The position numbers were made by a program, and so were the translations under genes. Positions 53,456 to 63,420 of a stretch of 64,000 nt of DNA are shown in pieces. The notes beneath the pieces were generated by a model that saw nothing but the letters and a program-made list of their open reading frames with translations, was not told where the DNA came from and made no database searches. Each line of letters starts with the position of its first letter. The first letter of the stretch is position 1. Source of the stretch: Terasakiella sp. SH-1 (lineage in GTDB: Bacteria; Pseudomonadota; Alphaproteobacteria; Rhodospirillales; Terasakiellaceae); contig NZ_CP038255.1 of the NCBI RefSeq assembly GCF_004564135.1, positions 776,501 through 840,500 on the forward strand, given 5' to 3'.

Positions 53456-54019
53456 GTGGGCCAGCATTTTTGGCTGAATATACCGAATGTCATTACAGTG
53501 GGGCGGGTTTTTGCCGTTCCCTTCATGGTTTGGCTGATCCTGACCCATGATTTACATGCGGCTTTCTGGTTGTTTGTCGCGGCCGGTATCAGCGATGGGG
53601 TTGATGGCTATCTTGCCAAGATTTTACAAGCACGCACACGCATTGGTGCCTTTTTAGACCCGATTGCTGACAAGCTTCTGCTCGTCAGTGCATTTTTGAC
53701 GCTCGGGGTGCAGGGGTTGCTGCCCCTGTGGTTGGTGATTATGGTGGTCTTTCGGGATTTTGCCATTGTGCTGGGTGCCGCTTTAATTGAAATTTTGACC
53801 CGAGATTTGAAAATGGCTCCTAATTTCAGTAGCAAGGTGAATACAACGGTGCAGATTGTACTGGTTTCTGTGTTGTTGGGGGTACATGGCCTGTCCGTTC
53901 AAGGGATGGACTGGGCGGTGACGGGCTTGATTTATGCGACGGCTCTCACAACGTTGGTATCCGGGCTGATTTACCTCTATCAATGGGGGATTACAATTTC
54001 ACAGGCCAATGGGGATTAA
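53456..54019 (+). CDS. CDP-alcohol phosphatidyltransferase family protein
   Basis: 187 residues from GTG 53456. The CDP-OH-P motif is seen as SDGVDGYLAK, then GAFLDPIADK, giving the metal-binding Asp set. Five or six membrane helices. PgsA-like or related phosphatidylglycerophosphate synthase; whether it is the main pgsA of this organism cannot be told. Six bases after DUF2066. Confidence 0.85.
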   Translation: MGQHFWLNIPNVITVGRVFAVPFMVWLILTHDLHAAFWLFVAAGISDGVDGYLAKILQARTRIGAFLDPIADKLLLVSAFLTLGVQGLLPLWLVIMVVFRDFAIVLGAALIEILTRDLKMAPNFSSKVNTTVQIVLVSVLLGVHGLSVQGMDWAVTGLIYATALTTLVSGLIYLYQWGITISQANGD

Positions 54020-54020
54020 G

Positions 54021-55091
54021 ATGGACGCAACCAAACAATTGAGAATCTGGTCATTCAGCCTGCTGGTTTTTATTGTATTGCTGTATGTTTTGCGCGATGT
54101 GTTGACGCCTTTTGTCGCTGGAATGGCCGTGGCCTATTTCATTGACCCGTTGGCAGACAAGCTGGAAAAATGGGGACTGTCGCGCACAGCGGCCACAAGT
54201 GTCATTACGATCGCCTTTTTTATTTTAACGATTGGGGCACTGTCGACCTTATTACCTGTCTTAACCTCGCAAATCATTGGTTTTGCCGGGCGGGTACCGA
54301 TCTATTTTGATCATTTACATGCCATACTGGAGCCTGTGGCCAAGCAGATTTTTTCCGGTGCATCTGAGGCCGATTTAAAAGAGTTAGGGGCAACAGCCGC
54401 AGGTTTTGCCAAGCAGGCATTTAGTGTGATTGGAAACCTTCTACAAAAATTGATCAGCGGCGGTGCTGCCCTGTTTGATGTGATTTCCATTTTGGTCCTG
54501 ACTCCTTTGGTGACGTTCTATCTTTTGCGTGACTGGGATCTGTTGGTGGCGCGTATTGATCACTGGTTACCGCGCAAACATGCCCCGACGATCCGTGAAC
54601 AGTTCCGCTTAATTGATGAAACATTGGCAGGCTTTGTGCGTGGGCAGGCATCGGTCTGTTTGATGCTTGGCACTTTTTATGCGGTTGGCCTGTCAGTGTT
54701 GGGCTTGGAATTTGGCTTGTTGGTCGGGCTCGGGGCCGGGTTAATTTCCTTTATTCCGTATTTCGGTTCTATCCTTGGCTTTGGTGTGTCGATCTCCATT
54801 GCCCTCGTACAGTTCAGTGATATGACGCAAGTGGGGCTGGTTGCAGGTGTCTTTGCGATTGGGCAGGTGTTGGAAGGAAATGTCTTAACCCCTAAACTGG
54901 TGGGGGAAAAGGTTGGGCTTCATCCTGTTTGGGTGATCTTTGCCTTAATGGCCGGTGGGGCCTTGGCTGGTTTTACAGGGGTGATGCTAGCAGTACCAGT
55001 TGCGGCAATTATTGGGGTGCTGGTGCGATTTGGTCTTGCCCAATATATGAAAAGTGCGCTTTATACAGGCAACCCCACTGACCCTTCCTAG
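54021..55091 (+). CDS. AI-2E family transporter (PerM-like)
   Basis: 356 residues from ATG 54021 (GGGG upstream, one base after the previous stop; the frame opens at 54009). Eight or so helices with the family pattern DVLTPFVAGMAVAYFIDPLA, LTPLVTFYLLRDWD and GLLVGLGAGLISFIPYFGSI. Substrate of this family is debated (autoinducer export, ion antiport). Confidence 0.88.
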   Translation: MDATKQLRIWSFSLLVFIVLLYVLRDVLTPFVAGMAVAYFIDPLADKLEKWGLSRTAATSVITIAFFILTIGALSTLLPVLTSQIIGFAGRVPIYFDHLHAILEPVAKQIFSGASEADLKELGATAAGFAKQAFSVIGNLLQKLISGGAALFDVISILVLTPLVTFYLLRDWDLLVARIDHWLPRKHAPTIREQFRLIDETLAGFVRGQASVCLMLGTFYAVGLSVLGLEFGLLVGLGAGLISFIPYFGSILGFGVSISIALVQFSDMTQVGLVAGVFAIGQVLEGNVLTPKLVGEKVGLHPVWVIFALMAGGALAGFTGVMLAVPVAAIIGVLVRFGLAQYMKSALYTGNPTDPS

Positions 55092-55106
55092 AAGTCTGTA
55101 GAACCC

Positions 55107-55772
55107 GTGTCGACCCATTCGCAATTACCATTGGATTTTGAATATCGCCCTGCCATGAGCGGCGATGACTTTCTGGTTTGTGCCAGCAATGCAGAAGCCG
55201 TAGCCTGGCTGGATCGCTGGCCGGACTGGCCAGCTCCCTTTGTGGTGATTTACGGCGAAGCAGGATGTGGTAAAAGCCATTTAGCTGCAGTGTTTCGCCA
55301 GGCAACGGGGGCGGAACCTGTGAGCTTGCAGTCTGACCCTTATGAGACAATGGGCGAGGCCACAGTCGGTGTGATAGAAGATGTTGATCTGATTATTTCA
55401 GATCATCAGAAAGATTTATTCCATCTTTATAATCATGCCAGAGAAAAGGGCCTGACCTTATTGCTGACAGCACGCCATGCCCCGGTGGATTGGGATGTTA
55501 ACCTGCCAGACCTTAAAACGCGCTTGGGCACTGTCCCTGTGGTGGAGATTGGTCAGCCTGATGACATGCTGATGGAAGCCGTTCTGGTGAAACTGTTTTC
55601 AGATCGCCAGATTCAGGTTGAGCGTGACGTCATCGCCTTCATGCTGTTGCGCATGGAACGTTCGTTTGAACAAGCCATCACACTCGTTCAGGAAATTGAT
55701 CGCCGTGCTCTTGCGCAAAAGCGCAGGATTACTGTACCTCTGGTTCGATCAGTTTTACAGGATCAATCATAG
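55107..55772 (+). CDS. hdaA: DnaA-homologous regulator HdaA
   Basis: 221 residues from GTG 55107. Starts with a clamp-binding QLPLDFEYRP segment, then an AAA+ domain with Walker A YGEAGCGKSHL and a sensor-type LLLTARHAP, LKTRLGTV. Like Hda/HdaA it would join the beta clamp to stimulate DnaA-ATP hydrolysis after initiation. Last gene of the operon; its 3' end overlaps the convergent lipoprotein gene by 44 bases. Confidence 0.87.
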   Translation: MSTHSQLPLDFEYRPAMSGDDFLVCASNAEAVAWLDRWPDWPAPFVVIYGEAGCGKSHLAAVFRQATGAEPVSLQSDPYETMGEATVGVIEDVDLIISDHQKDLFHLYNHAREKGLTLLLTARHAPVDWDVNLPDLKTRLGTVPVVEIGQPDDMLMEAVLVKLFSDRQIQVERDVIAFMLLRMERSFEQAITLVQEIDRRALAQKRRITVPLVRSVLQDQS

Positions 55773-56013
55773 CCTCTTCGATAATTTCATCCTGACAGAC
55801 ATCTTCACGTTTGAGCGTGCGGATCATTTTGCAGTCTTTCTGTGTGACAGCAGATAAGCCGTGGTCTGTGATTGTCTTGTCCGTGGCAAGATAGGAAATC
55901 CCATCAGCCATAAATGAAATGACCTTAAGAGCTGGTGGCCCTGCGCAGGCAGAGAGAAACAGGGGGGAAAGTCCCAGCAAGAGATAGGCGCGTAGTTGTG
56001 TTTTTTTCGGCAT
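55729..56013 (-). CDS. Small lipoprotein
   Basis: 94 residues. Signal with lipobox LSAC (LLLGLSPLFLSACAGPP). The mature part is short and acidic at the end (CQDEIIEEAMIDPVKLIEPE) with two further Cys (KDCKMI, EDVCQD). Envelope-anchored, function unknown. Overlaps hdaA at the 3' ends. Confidence 0.7.
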   Translation of the reverse strand: MPKKTQLRAYLLLGLSPLFLSACAGPPALKVISFMADGISYLATDKTITDHGLSAVTQKDCKMIRTLKREDVCQDEIIEEAMIDPVKLIEPEVQ

Positions 56014-56033
56014 GTTTTGCTTCTTATTGAAGT

Positions 56034-56070
56034 TAAAAAAAACGCGGTCATTTACAGTATGACCGCGTTT
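56034..56070 (-). terminator. Terminator of aspS
   Basis: AACGCGGTCAT (56041-56051) and ATGACCGCGTT (56059-56069): on the minus strand the hairpin is followed by eight T. It also lies just upstream of the lipoprotein gene. Confidence 0.85.
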
Positions 56071-56098
56071 CCTTAACGTGTGCTTAACGCAAGAGTTG

Positions 56099-57922
56099 TT
56101 AGCCTACCTCACCTTCTGCATCAGAGGTTTTTTCGACTTTAACTTTTTCTTTTGGAAGGTTCAGTTTGATGTGCAGTTCACGCAGCTGCTGGACGGAGAC
56201 TTCGCTTGGGGCTTGCATCAACAGGTCTTCTGCGCGTTGGTTCATCGGGAAGGCAATGACTTCACGAATGTTTGGCTCATCAGCCAGCAACATCACCATA
56301 CGGTCGATACCCGGGGCACAACCACCGTGGGGGGGAGCACCAAATTTAAAGGCACGCAGCATGCCGCCAAATTCTTTTTCCACCACTTCCGGCTCATAAC
56401 CTGCCAGACCGAAGGCTTTGTACATGATTTCCGGTTTGTGGTTACGAACCGCACCGGAAGACAGCTCAATACCGTTACAAACGATGTCATACTGCCATGC
56501 CAGAATGTCCAGCGGGTCTTGTGTTTCAAGCGCTTCCATACCGCCTTGTGGCATTGAGAATGGGTTGTGAGAGAAGTCGATTGTGCCTGTCTCTTCGTTC
56601 ATCTCATACATGGGGAAGTCAACAACCCAGCAGAAGTTGAACTTGTTTTCTTCCAGCAGTTCCAGCTCGTCACAAACGCGGGTACGAACCACACCAGCAA
56701 AATCAGCCGCATCTTTTTCTTTGCCACAGACAAAGAAGACGGAGTCGCCATTGCCCAGACCACAGATGTCGAGGATTTGTTGAACACGATCTTCACCTAG
56801 ATTTTTGGCAATCGGGCCTTTTTGCGTGCCGTCTTCGGCAATCGCAATGTAACCGAGACCACCCTTACCTTCATCACGTGCCCAGTTGTTGAGCTTGTCA
56901 AAGAAGGAACGTGGACGACCGGCAGAACCCGGTGCCGGGATGGCGCGAACCACATTGCCCTGATCCACCAGTTTGGCAAATAGGCCGAAGTTTGACCCGC
57001 GGAATGGTTCCGTCGTATCGGCGATGATCAGCGGGTTGCGCAGGTCCGGTTTGTCAGAACCATATTTCAGCATGGATTCTTTATAAGGGATACGCGGGAA
57101 GGGCAGGGGTGTGACATCACGGCCATTACCGAATTTGGTAAAGATTTCATGCATCACAGGTTCGATGGCGTTAAAGACATCATCTTGTGTGGCGTAAGCC
57201 ATTTCGAAATCAAGCTGATAAAATTCCCCCGGTGAACGGTCAGCACGGGCATCTTCGTCACGGAAACACGGGGCAATCTGGAAATATTTATCAAAGCCGG
57301 AAACCATCAACAGCTGTTTGAACTGCTGCGGGGCTTGGGGCAGGGCGTAGAATTTACCCGGATGGTTACGTGCCGGTACCAGATAGTCACGCGCACCTTC
57401 TGGTGAAGAAGCCGTCAGGATCGGTGTCTGGATTTCCATGAAGTCCTGATCCGTCATTTGACGACGGATTTCAGAAATGACCTGAGAACGCAGTTTGATG
57501 TTGTTGTGCAGCTGTTCACGACGCAGATCAAGGAAGCGGTGGCGCAGGCGGATTTCTTCACCAGCTTCTTCGTTACCAGCGACCTGCATGGGCAGAACGT
57601 CACAGGCAGATTCCAGAATGACCTCATCCATATAGATTTCGATCTCACCTGTCGGCATGTCTGGATTAACCGTTTCTGCTGTACGTTTGACCACTTTACC
57701 TGTAACCGTTAGAACGCTTTCTACACGGGCACCTTCAGCGATTTTAAACAGTTCAGAAGAGACGTCGATCACACATTGTGTCATGCCGTAGTGATCGCGC
57801 AAGTCGATAAACAGCAGGTTACCATGATCACGTTTGGAGTGAATCCAGCCGGAAAGGCGAACAACTTCGCCGTCGTTGTCTGCGCGCAGTTCGTTACATT
57901 TATGTGTGCGATAGGGATGCAT
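56099..57922 (-). CDS. aspS: Aspartyl-tRNA synthetase
   Basis: 607 residues from ATG 57922 (GAGACGAGCGAAAG upstream; frame open to 57952). OB-fold anticodon domain ([20 protein letters not shown]), class II motif 2 [20 protein letters not shown], the bacterial GAD insertion, and motif 3 [20 protein letters not shown]. With GatCAB in the same window it could be the non-discriminating type that also charges tRNA-Asn; this needs a test. Confidence 0.96.
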   Translation of the reverse strand: MHPYRTHKCNELRADNDGEVVRLSGWIHSKRDHGNLLFIDLRDHYGMTQCVIDVSSELFKIAEGARVESVLTVTGKVVKRTAETVNPDMPTGEIEIYMDEVILESACDVLPMQVAGNEEAGEEIRLRHRFLDLRREQLHNNIKLRSQVISEIRRQMTDQDFMEIQTPILTASSPEGARDYLVPARNHPGKFYALPQAPQQFKQLLMVSGFDKYFQIAPCFRDEDARADRSPGEFYQLDFEMAYATQDDVFNAIEPVMHEIFTKFGNGRDVTPLPFPRIPYKESMLKYGSDKPDLRNPLIIADTTEPFRGSNFGLFAKLVDQGNVVRAIPAPGSAGRPRSFFDKLNNWARDEGKGGLGYIAIAEDGTQKGPIAKNLGEDRVQQILDICGLGNGDSVFFVCGKEKDAADFAGVVRTRVCDELELLEENKFNFCWVVDFPMYEMNEETGTIDFSHNPFSMPQGGMEALETQDPLDILAWQYDIVCNGIELSSGAVRNHKPEIMYKAFGLAGYEPEVVEKEFGGMLRAFKFGAPPHGGCAPGIDRMVMLLADEPNIREVIAFPMNQRAEDLLMQAPSEVSVQQLRELHIKLNLPKEKVKVEKTSDAEGEVG

Positions 57923-58078
57923 CTTTCGCTCGTCTCTTTGCATGAATTTCAAGGGTGTCCTGATTGTAAGAAATCAGACAGCGTGAAATCGCATTTAAGA
58001 GGGGCAAATGTCAAGAGATATGGTGAGAAAACTTCAAAGAAATCCCACTCTATCTCTGCATTTTACAGGCTGGCGAAA

Positions 58079-58687
58079 TTACATGCCGATGGCGATGGCC
58101 TTGCGTACCAGATCAGGCAGGTTGGGCGCATCCATTTTACGCATCACCGTTGCGCGATAAATTTCAACGGTACGCGGGCTGATATCCAGTGATTGCGCCG
58201 CTTCCTTGTTGGAAGCACCTTTAACGATCAGGTCCATGACTTCACGTTCACGCGGGGTTAACTCATCGACCGTTTTTTTCACAATCTCGGCTTCTTCAGC
58301 AGAAGGCAGGTTTTTTTGCGGTGTGTTAATGACACGGTCAACACAGGCAATCAGCTCATCTGGCTGAACTGGCTTTTGGATGAAATCAATCGCACCGGCC
58401 TGCATGGCTTTCACAGCCATGGGAACTTCGGCATGGGCGGTGAGGAAAACGATGGGGAGCGGGAATTTCATCTCGTTTAGCTTTTGCTGTAGCTCAAGCC
58501 CATCCATCTCAGGCATGTTGACATCCAGAACCACACAGCCAGATTGTGGGAGGTCGTCTATATCTGAAAGAAACGCGCTGGCTGATGCGTAAGTGTGGAC
58601 TTTACGTTCGTCCCCGCTGATCGCTGTTTCGAGATAGTCCAGCAAGTCCTGGTCATCATCGACAAGATATACGTTAATCGGTGCCAC
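58079..58687 (-). CDS. FixJ-type response regulator
   Basis: 202 residues. Receiver with VYLVDDDQDLLD, phospho-Asp in VVLDVNMPEMDG, conserved Lys in IQKPVQPDE; LuxR-type HTH with LTPREREVMDLIVKGASNKE and SPRTVEIYRATVMRKM. Typical of FixJ/TodT partners of PAS kinases; no kinase adjoins, so it is an orphan within this window. Confidence 0.9.
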   Translation of the reverse strand: MAPINVYLVDDDQDLLDYLETAISGDERKVHTYASASAFLSDIDDLPQSGCVVLDVNMPEMDGLELQQKLNEMKFPLPIVFLTAHAEVPMAVKAMQAGAIDFIQKPVQPDELIACVDRVINTPQKNLPSAEEAEIVKKTVDELTPREREVMDLIVKGASNKEAAQSLDISPRTVEIYRATVMRKMDAPNLPDLVRKAIAIGM

Positions 58688-58834
58688 TTTGTTCGTTATC
58701 CTAGTACTTATCCTTAAGGGTAGGACTAAGATTCTACCAAAACCGCTTATGAATCAAGAGGGATGTTTAAAAAATAGGCGGTTAAATTGAATAACAATAA
58801 AAAAATGTGTATAAAAAATAAAATACAAAAAATA

Positions 58835-58865
58835 TTGACTAATTAAAAAAATAGTCGCATATAGT
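58835..58865 (+). promoter_or_regulatory. Possible promoter of the sulfite reductase operon
   Basis: TTGACT (58835-58840) and TATAGT (58860-58865), spacing 19 bp, slightly long, in a very A/T-rich 230-base intergenic region. A GGTGCTTGTCACC partial palindrome follows before the start. Confidence 0.35.
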
Positions 58866-58920
58866 CCTCAGTGAGGTGCTTGTCACCGTTGGAAATTAAG
58901 ACAAATCGAGGCTTCTACCC

Positions 58921-59217
58921 ATGTCTTTACAAGTCGTAACTGCAAACCGTCTGGATGATGGATTGGCTGTTTTCTATGGCGAAGATGGTCAGTGGCATAA
59001 CACCATTAATAATGCCGCTATTGTCGAAAAAGGTAATGAAGGCGACAACTTACTGGCGAGTGCATCAGATGATGCGAATCAGTTGGTTGTGGTCGGCCCT
59101 TATTTGATTGATGTTGAAAAAGAGGGTAGCGCACCGGTTGCACTACGTTACCGTGAAATGATTCGCACAAAAGGCCCTTCTGTGCGCCCCGATCTTGGCT
59201 ATCAGGCTGATAAATAA
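58921..59217 (+). CDS. DUF2849 protein
   Basis: 98 residues: SLQVVTANRLDDGLAVFYGE, and VVGPYLIDVEKEGSAPVALR. DUF2849 genes regularly precede nitrite/sulfite reductase in alphaproteobacteria, as here, 13 bases apart. Role unknown, presumably in sulfur assimilation. Confidence 0.85.
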   Translation: MSLQVVTANRLDDGLAVFYGEDGQWHNTINNAAIVEKGNEGDNLLASASDDANQLVVVGPYLIDVEKEGSAPVALRYREMIRTKGPSVRPDLGYQADK

Positions 59218-59230
59218 GGAATCGTGACCT

Positions 59231-60889
59231 ATGTACAAGTATGATGAATACGATCAACGACTGGTTGATGAGCGCGTCGAGCAATTTCGTGATCAGGTCA
59301 AGCGCCGTTTAAGCGGTGAACTGAGTGAAGAAGAATTTCGCCCTTTGCGATTGATGAATGGTATTTATCTGCAAATGCATGCCTATATGCTGCGTGTGGG
59401 TATTCCTTACGGGACGATGAATTCCACGCAGATGCGTCAGTTTGCCTATATCGCGCGTAAATATGATAAGGGCTATGGTCATTTTACAACGCGCCAGAAT
59501 TTGCAATTTAATTGGCCTAAACTGGTTGACTTGCCGGATATTTTGGCGGATTTGGCAAAAGTGCAATCTCATGCCATTCAAACAAGTGGTTCGTGCATTC
59601 GTGCCATTACATCGGATCAATATGCCGGTGCGGCGGTTGATGAATTGGAAGACCCGCGCCCCTGGAGTGAGATTTTACGTCAGTGGTCCAGCCTACATCC
59701 TGAATTCACCTATTTGCCGCGTAAATTCAAGATTGCTGTGACAGGTGCAACATCGGATCGCGCGGCTGTCGCCATTCATGATATTGGTCTGCGCATTCGC
59801 CGTGATGATCAGGGCGAACTGGGCTTTGAAGTTATGGTTGGCGGTGGGTTGGGCCGCACGCCCATGATTGGTAAAACCATCTGTGAGTTTTTACCCAAAG
59901 AAGATTTACTGTCTTATGTTGAGGCCATTTTGCGGGTGTATAACCAATTTGGTCGTCGTGACAATAAGTACAAGGCACGGATCAAGATTTTGGTTCATGA
60001 ACTGGGTGCTGATAAATTTGCAGACTTGGTTGAAAAAGAATGGGAAGCTATTCGTGATAGTGACCTTCATCTGCCTATTGATGAAATTGATGAATTCAAA
60101 CTGCATTTCACCGCCCCAAGTTTTGAGAGTCTGCCCGCCTTTAGTTCTTCTTTTTCTGAACAGGTTAGTGCCGATCAGGACTTTGCCTATTGGATTCAGA
60201 ACAATGTGAAAGAACATAAGCAGCAAGGGTATGCGATTGCCAATATTTCTCTAAAACCGATTGGCGGCATTCCCGGTGATGTCAGTCATGTGCAGATGGA
60301 CGCACTGGCGGATTTGGCAGATCGTTTCAGCTTTGGCGAGTTGCGTTCTACCCACGAACAAAACTTGGTTTTGCCTCATGTTAAGCGTGATGATCTTTAT
60401 GTTCTTTGGCAAGAGCTGGCTAAACATGACCTTGCGACGCCAAATTCCGGCCTGATCACGGATTTGATTGCCTGTCCGGGGCTGGATTATTGTAACTTGG
60501 CCAATTCGCGCTCAATCCCGTTGGCACAACGTATCTCCAAACGATTTGGTGAGCTGGACCGCCAGCATGAAATCGGCAAAATTCAGGTAAAAATTTCTGG
60601 CTGTATCAATGCTTGTACACATCACCATGTCGGTCATATCGGCATTTTGGGTGTGGATAAGAAAGGGCAGGAATTCTATCAAATTACCCTGGGGGGGCGT
60701 GCCGATGAAAATGCCAAAATAGGGAAGATCATCGGGGCGGGTTTCTCAACAGAAGATGTTGTTGATGCCGTTGAGACCATTATTAACACATACCTTGGTT
60801 TGCGTGAAAATAAGGAAGAAACCTTCCTTGAGGCATTCAACCGTGTAGGTGACAAGCCGTTTAAGGAGGCTCTTTATGGCACTCGTTAA
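59231..60889 (+). CDS. cysI: Nitrite/sulfite reductase, siroheme [4Fe-4S] hemoprotein
   Basis: 552 residues. Two ferredoxin-like half domains with GHFTTRQNLQFNWPKL and ISGCINACTHHHVGHIGILG. The cluster cysteines are C-x5-C (ACPGLDYCNL) and C-x3-C (SGCINACTH). With DUF2849 and DUF934 it most likely acts as assimilatory sulfite reductase reducing sulfite to sulfide; nitrite reduction cannot be excluded. Confidence 0.9.
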   Translation: MYKYDEYDQRLVDERVEQFRDQVKRRLSGELSEEEFRPLRLMNGIYLQMHAYMLRVGIPYGTMNSTQMRQFAYIARKYDKGYGHFTTRQNLQFNWPKLVDLPDILADLAKVQSHAIQTSGSCIRAITSDQYAGAAVDELEDPRPWSEILRQWSSLHPEFTYLPRKFKIAVTGATSDRAAVAIHDIGLRIRRDDQGELGFEVMVGGGLGRTPMIGKTICEFLPKEDLLSYVEAILRVYNQFGRRDNKYKARIKILVHELGADKFADLVEKEWEAIRDSDLHLPIDEIDEFKLHFTAPSFESLPAFSSSFSEQVSADQDFAYWIQNNVKEHKQQGYAIANISLKPIGGIPGDVSHVQMDALADLADRFSFGELRSTHEQNLVLPHVKRDDLYVLWQELAKHDLATPNSGLITDLIACPGLDYCNLANSRSIPLAQRISKRFGELDRQHEIGKIQVKISGCINACTHHHVGHIGILGVDKKGQEFYQITLGGRADENAKIGKIIGAGFSTEDVVDAVETIINTYLGLRENKEETFLEAFNRVGDKPFKEALYGTR

Positions 60890-61391
60890 AAATAACCTTA
60901 TTGTTGAAGATAAATGGAGTCTTCTTGGCGATGAAGACAGTTTGCCTGAGGGGGACGTTATTGTCTCCTTGACCTATTGGCAAGAAAACCGTGAGGCGTT
61001 GCTTGCGCGTTCTGGTGGCCTTGGGCTGATTTTGCGCAGTGATGAAAATCCTGAGGAAATTCTGGGCGATTTACAATTTTTCCAGTTAATCGCCCTGGAC
61101 TTCCCTGCTTATACCGATGGGCGTGCCTATAGCTATGCCCGACTGTTGCGCGAACGTCATAATTTTGATGGTGAATTGCGGGCTGTCGGTGATGTGTTGC
61201 GTGATCAGGTGTTTTTGATGAGCCGATGCGGCTTTGATGCTTTTGTGATTGATGCGCAGGATCAAAAGGCATTGCAAATCTGGCTGGATGCCCAAAAAGA
61301 CTTTACGACTTTCTACCAGCCGACAGGGGATGGCCGCAAAACGGTGAGTTCCTTGCGTCAACGCCGCCGTGTCGCACGCGCAGCTTCTTGA
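60876..61391 (+). CDS. DUF934 protein (sulfur assimilation cluster)
   Basis: 171 residues from ATG 60876, preceded by GGAGG; overlaps the reductase by 14 bases. Pattern DWxxLxDE-like KWSLLGDEDSLPEGDVIVSL, FPAYTDGRAYSYARLLRERH and CGFDAFVIDAQ is DUF934. Always linked to sulfite reductase; exact role unknown. Confidence 0.88.
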   Translation: MALVKNNLIVEDKWSLLGDEDSLPEGDVIVSLTYWQENREALLARSGGLGLILRSDENPEEILGDLQFFQLIALDFPAYTDGRAYSYARLLRERHNFDGELRAVGDVLRDQVFLMSRCGFDAFVIDAQDQKALQIWLDAQKDFTTFYQPTGDGRKTVSSLRQRRRVARAAS

Positions 61392-61420
61392 AGATTGTGC
61401 CGTTTATATAATATAATATC

Positions 61421-61456
61421 AAAGGGCCTGTATCATACGCTGATACGGGCCTTTTT
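61421..61456. terminator. Terminator between DUF934 and the proline-rich gene
   Basis: AAAGGGCCTGTATCA and TGATACGGGCCTTTTT form a hairpin (one mismatch) with T-runs for both strands. Confidence 0.85.
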
Positions 61457-61457
61457 C

Positions 61458-63341
61458 TTAACGTAATTTCATATAATCCAGATCAGAGGTCAGGCTGAAA
61501 ATTTCACGGGCGCCTTCAAAATAGGCACGTATGGCTCCGCGTTGGATATCGGGTAAAGTGCCACGCATATCTGATATCTTGCGAATTTCAAAGACTTCGA
61601 CCAGACCTTCGTCCGTGTTTTCCTTGCGCCAGACATAAGTGGGGTTCTGAATGATCCCTTGTTTTAAGGTCCGTGTGCGCCGGACAAAATGGGTGGTGGC
61701 AGGACCCAGCTTTTCTTCATAATGGGCGATGATATCGTCAAACCCTTCTGTCTTGAACATGGTGAAAAGACGTGTGGCGAGGCTGCCATCAAATTGTACA
61801 ATGCCCTGACGCCCTTTATAAAGGTGACTGGAAACATTGAAATGTCCTGCAATGTCAGACGGCCAGCGAGTCGGGGTGACGCAAAAGGCGACGGTGCCCC
61901 GGTTTTTAGTGAAACATCGGGCGTTTTTGCTCAGGTCATCATCGCCCTGACCTAACAAGATGTCGCGTCCTAGCCCCAGTTGAGCCTTGATCAGGCGCGG
62001 GTCTACTGGTTTGGCTGTGATGGTGGGTTCTTTTGGCGGCTCTTGTTTGGGCTTTACTTTTTCTGGCGGTGTCTTTTGTTTTATTTTTATCGGTTCAACA
62101 AGAATGTGGCGTTCTGTATCTACCTCTTCGTTTGCACCAAAGGCTTGATCGAACATATTCTTAAAACGCTCAAGAAGACCTTCTGAGGTCTCTTCTGTGG
62201 GCTCGTCTATTTCAGGCGTTTTCTCAACTGTAGCAACAGGAGCAGGGGTTGGCGTGCTTGGAGCAATATCTGTTGTTTGTTTGCTTGGTTCGACCGCTGC
62301 TGCAGGTGGCGTGTCTTTGGGAGTAAAGAAATCACTAAGCCGATCAAAAAGCCCTTTTTGTAGCTTTTCTGATGGTTGTGCTTGAGAGGTCGTTGTCTCA
62401 AGCGGCTGTGTCTCAAGTTTTTCTTCTGGTTTGGGCTTTGTTTCTACTGCGACTTCTTTTTTGTCTTGACTCAAAATCTCGTCAAACAGGGCGTCCGTGT
62501 CCGGTTTTTCTGCAATAGGTTGGGGTGCCTCTTGCGTTTGGTCTTTTGCCTCGGAAGGGGAGAACATATCGCTGAGCTGATCAAAGAAAGATGTTTCTGT
62601 CTGTTTTGTCGCAGGCTCTTTGGGAATGACAATTTCGGGAGCAGGGGCGACAGGAGGCTTCGTGGTTGCTTCGGGTATCTTTTTTGGTGTGAACAGGTCA
62701 CTCAGCTGCTCAAAAAAAGAGGTTTTTTTTGCCTTGGGTTCTTGTGTCGTCAGTTCTGTTTTATCGTGGCTTTTGTCAGTTACTTTTTCTGTATCAGCTT
62801 TTGGCGCTTTTACAACCGTTTCAGGCTTTTGGTCTGGTTCTTTGACATAAAGCGGTGCGGGGTAGGGCGTTTGAGGAAGGGCGTTAGGCAGGTTCGGGGC
62901 CACTGATGTGGGGGCAAACGGGTTGGGTTCATTCGGGTTTGCCGGGGCGTGATAGGGGCGAGATGTTTCAACCGTTTGCGCAGGGGCCTTTGCAACAGGT
63001 TGCGAAGTCGGTTTGATATTCGTTTTGGGGGTCGGTGCAGGTCTAGTCGTTTTTTCAGGGGGCTCTTGAACCGTTTCAGGTATGGTAATCGGGGTGGCAA
63101 CAGGTTTTACCTCAACCGGTTTTGTCTGTACGGATTGTGGGGCGCGTGGCGGTAATTTTGGGGCAACAGGTACAGGGGCTGTCGGTGCGGCTGTGGGCAG
63201 GCTGGGGGCTATGGTGGTTGGGGCAAACGGATCGTTGACCGTTTGTGCCCAGGAAATTGAGCTTAGAGACAAGCAAATACCCAGCGATACACTAAAGCGT
63301 AAAGCGTTTTTAAAATTTCTATGTCGTCTTCGACAGCCCAT
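61458..63341 (-). CDS. Proline-rich exported protein with repeated amphipathic motifs
   Basis: 627 residues. Signal peptide ends at SSISWAQT. Residues 32-400 are Pro/Thr/Lys/Glu-rich and disordered, holding two copies of a PFAPTxxAPxLP unit (38-49, 141-152) and four copies of a short amphipathic segment: TSFFEQLSDLFTP (207-219), TSFFDQLSDMFSP (250-261), GLFDRLSDFFTP (330-341), GLLERFKNMFDQ (388-399). The C-terminal ~170 residues form a folded domain (GRDILLGQGDDDLSKNARCF; TRWPSDIAGHFNVSSHLYKG). Periplasmic or secreted, function unknown; no family recognised. Next to a subtilisin gene on the same strand. Confidence 0.65.
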   Translation of the reverse strand: MGCRRRHRNFKNALRFSVSLGICLSLSSISWAQTVNDPFAPTTIAPSLPTAAPTAPVPVAPKLPPRAPQSVQTKPVEVKPVATPITIPETVQEPPEKTTRPAPTPKTNIKPTSQPVAKAPAQTVETSRPYHAPANPNEPNPFAPTSVAPNLPNALPQTPYPAPLYVKEPDQKPETVVKAPKADTEKVTDKSHDKTELTTQEPKAKKTSFFEQLSDLFTPKKIPEATTKPPVAPAPEIVIPKEPATKQTETSFFDQLSDMFSPSEAKDQTQEAPQPIAEKPDTDALFDEILSQDKKEVAVETKPKPEEKLETQPLETTTSQAQPSEKLQKGLFDRLSDFFTPKDTPPAAAVEPSKQTTDIAPSTPTPAPVATVEKTPEIDEPTEETSEGLLERFKNMFDQAFGANEEVDTERHILVEPIKIKQKTPPEKVKPKQEPPKEPTITAKPVDPRLIKAQLGLGRDILLGQGDDDLSKNARCFTKNRGTVAFCVTPTRWPSDIAGHFNVSSHLYKGRQGIVQFDGSLATRLFTMFKTEGFDDIIAHYEEKLGPATTHFVRRTRTLKQGIIQNPTYVWRKENTDEGLVEVFEIRKISDMRGTLPDIQRGAIRAYFEGAREIFSLTSDLDYMKLR

Positions 63342-63420
63342 GAGTGCCTGATTTTATTTTCTTATCAAAGTTCTTTAAGGCGGATATTGCGATCTCATGG
63401 ACTGTGATGCAAGGAAAAAC

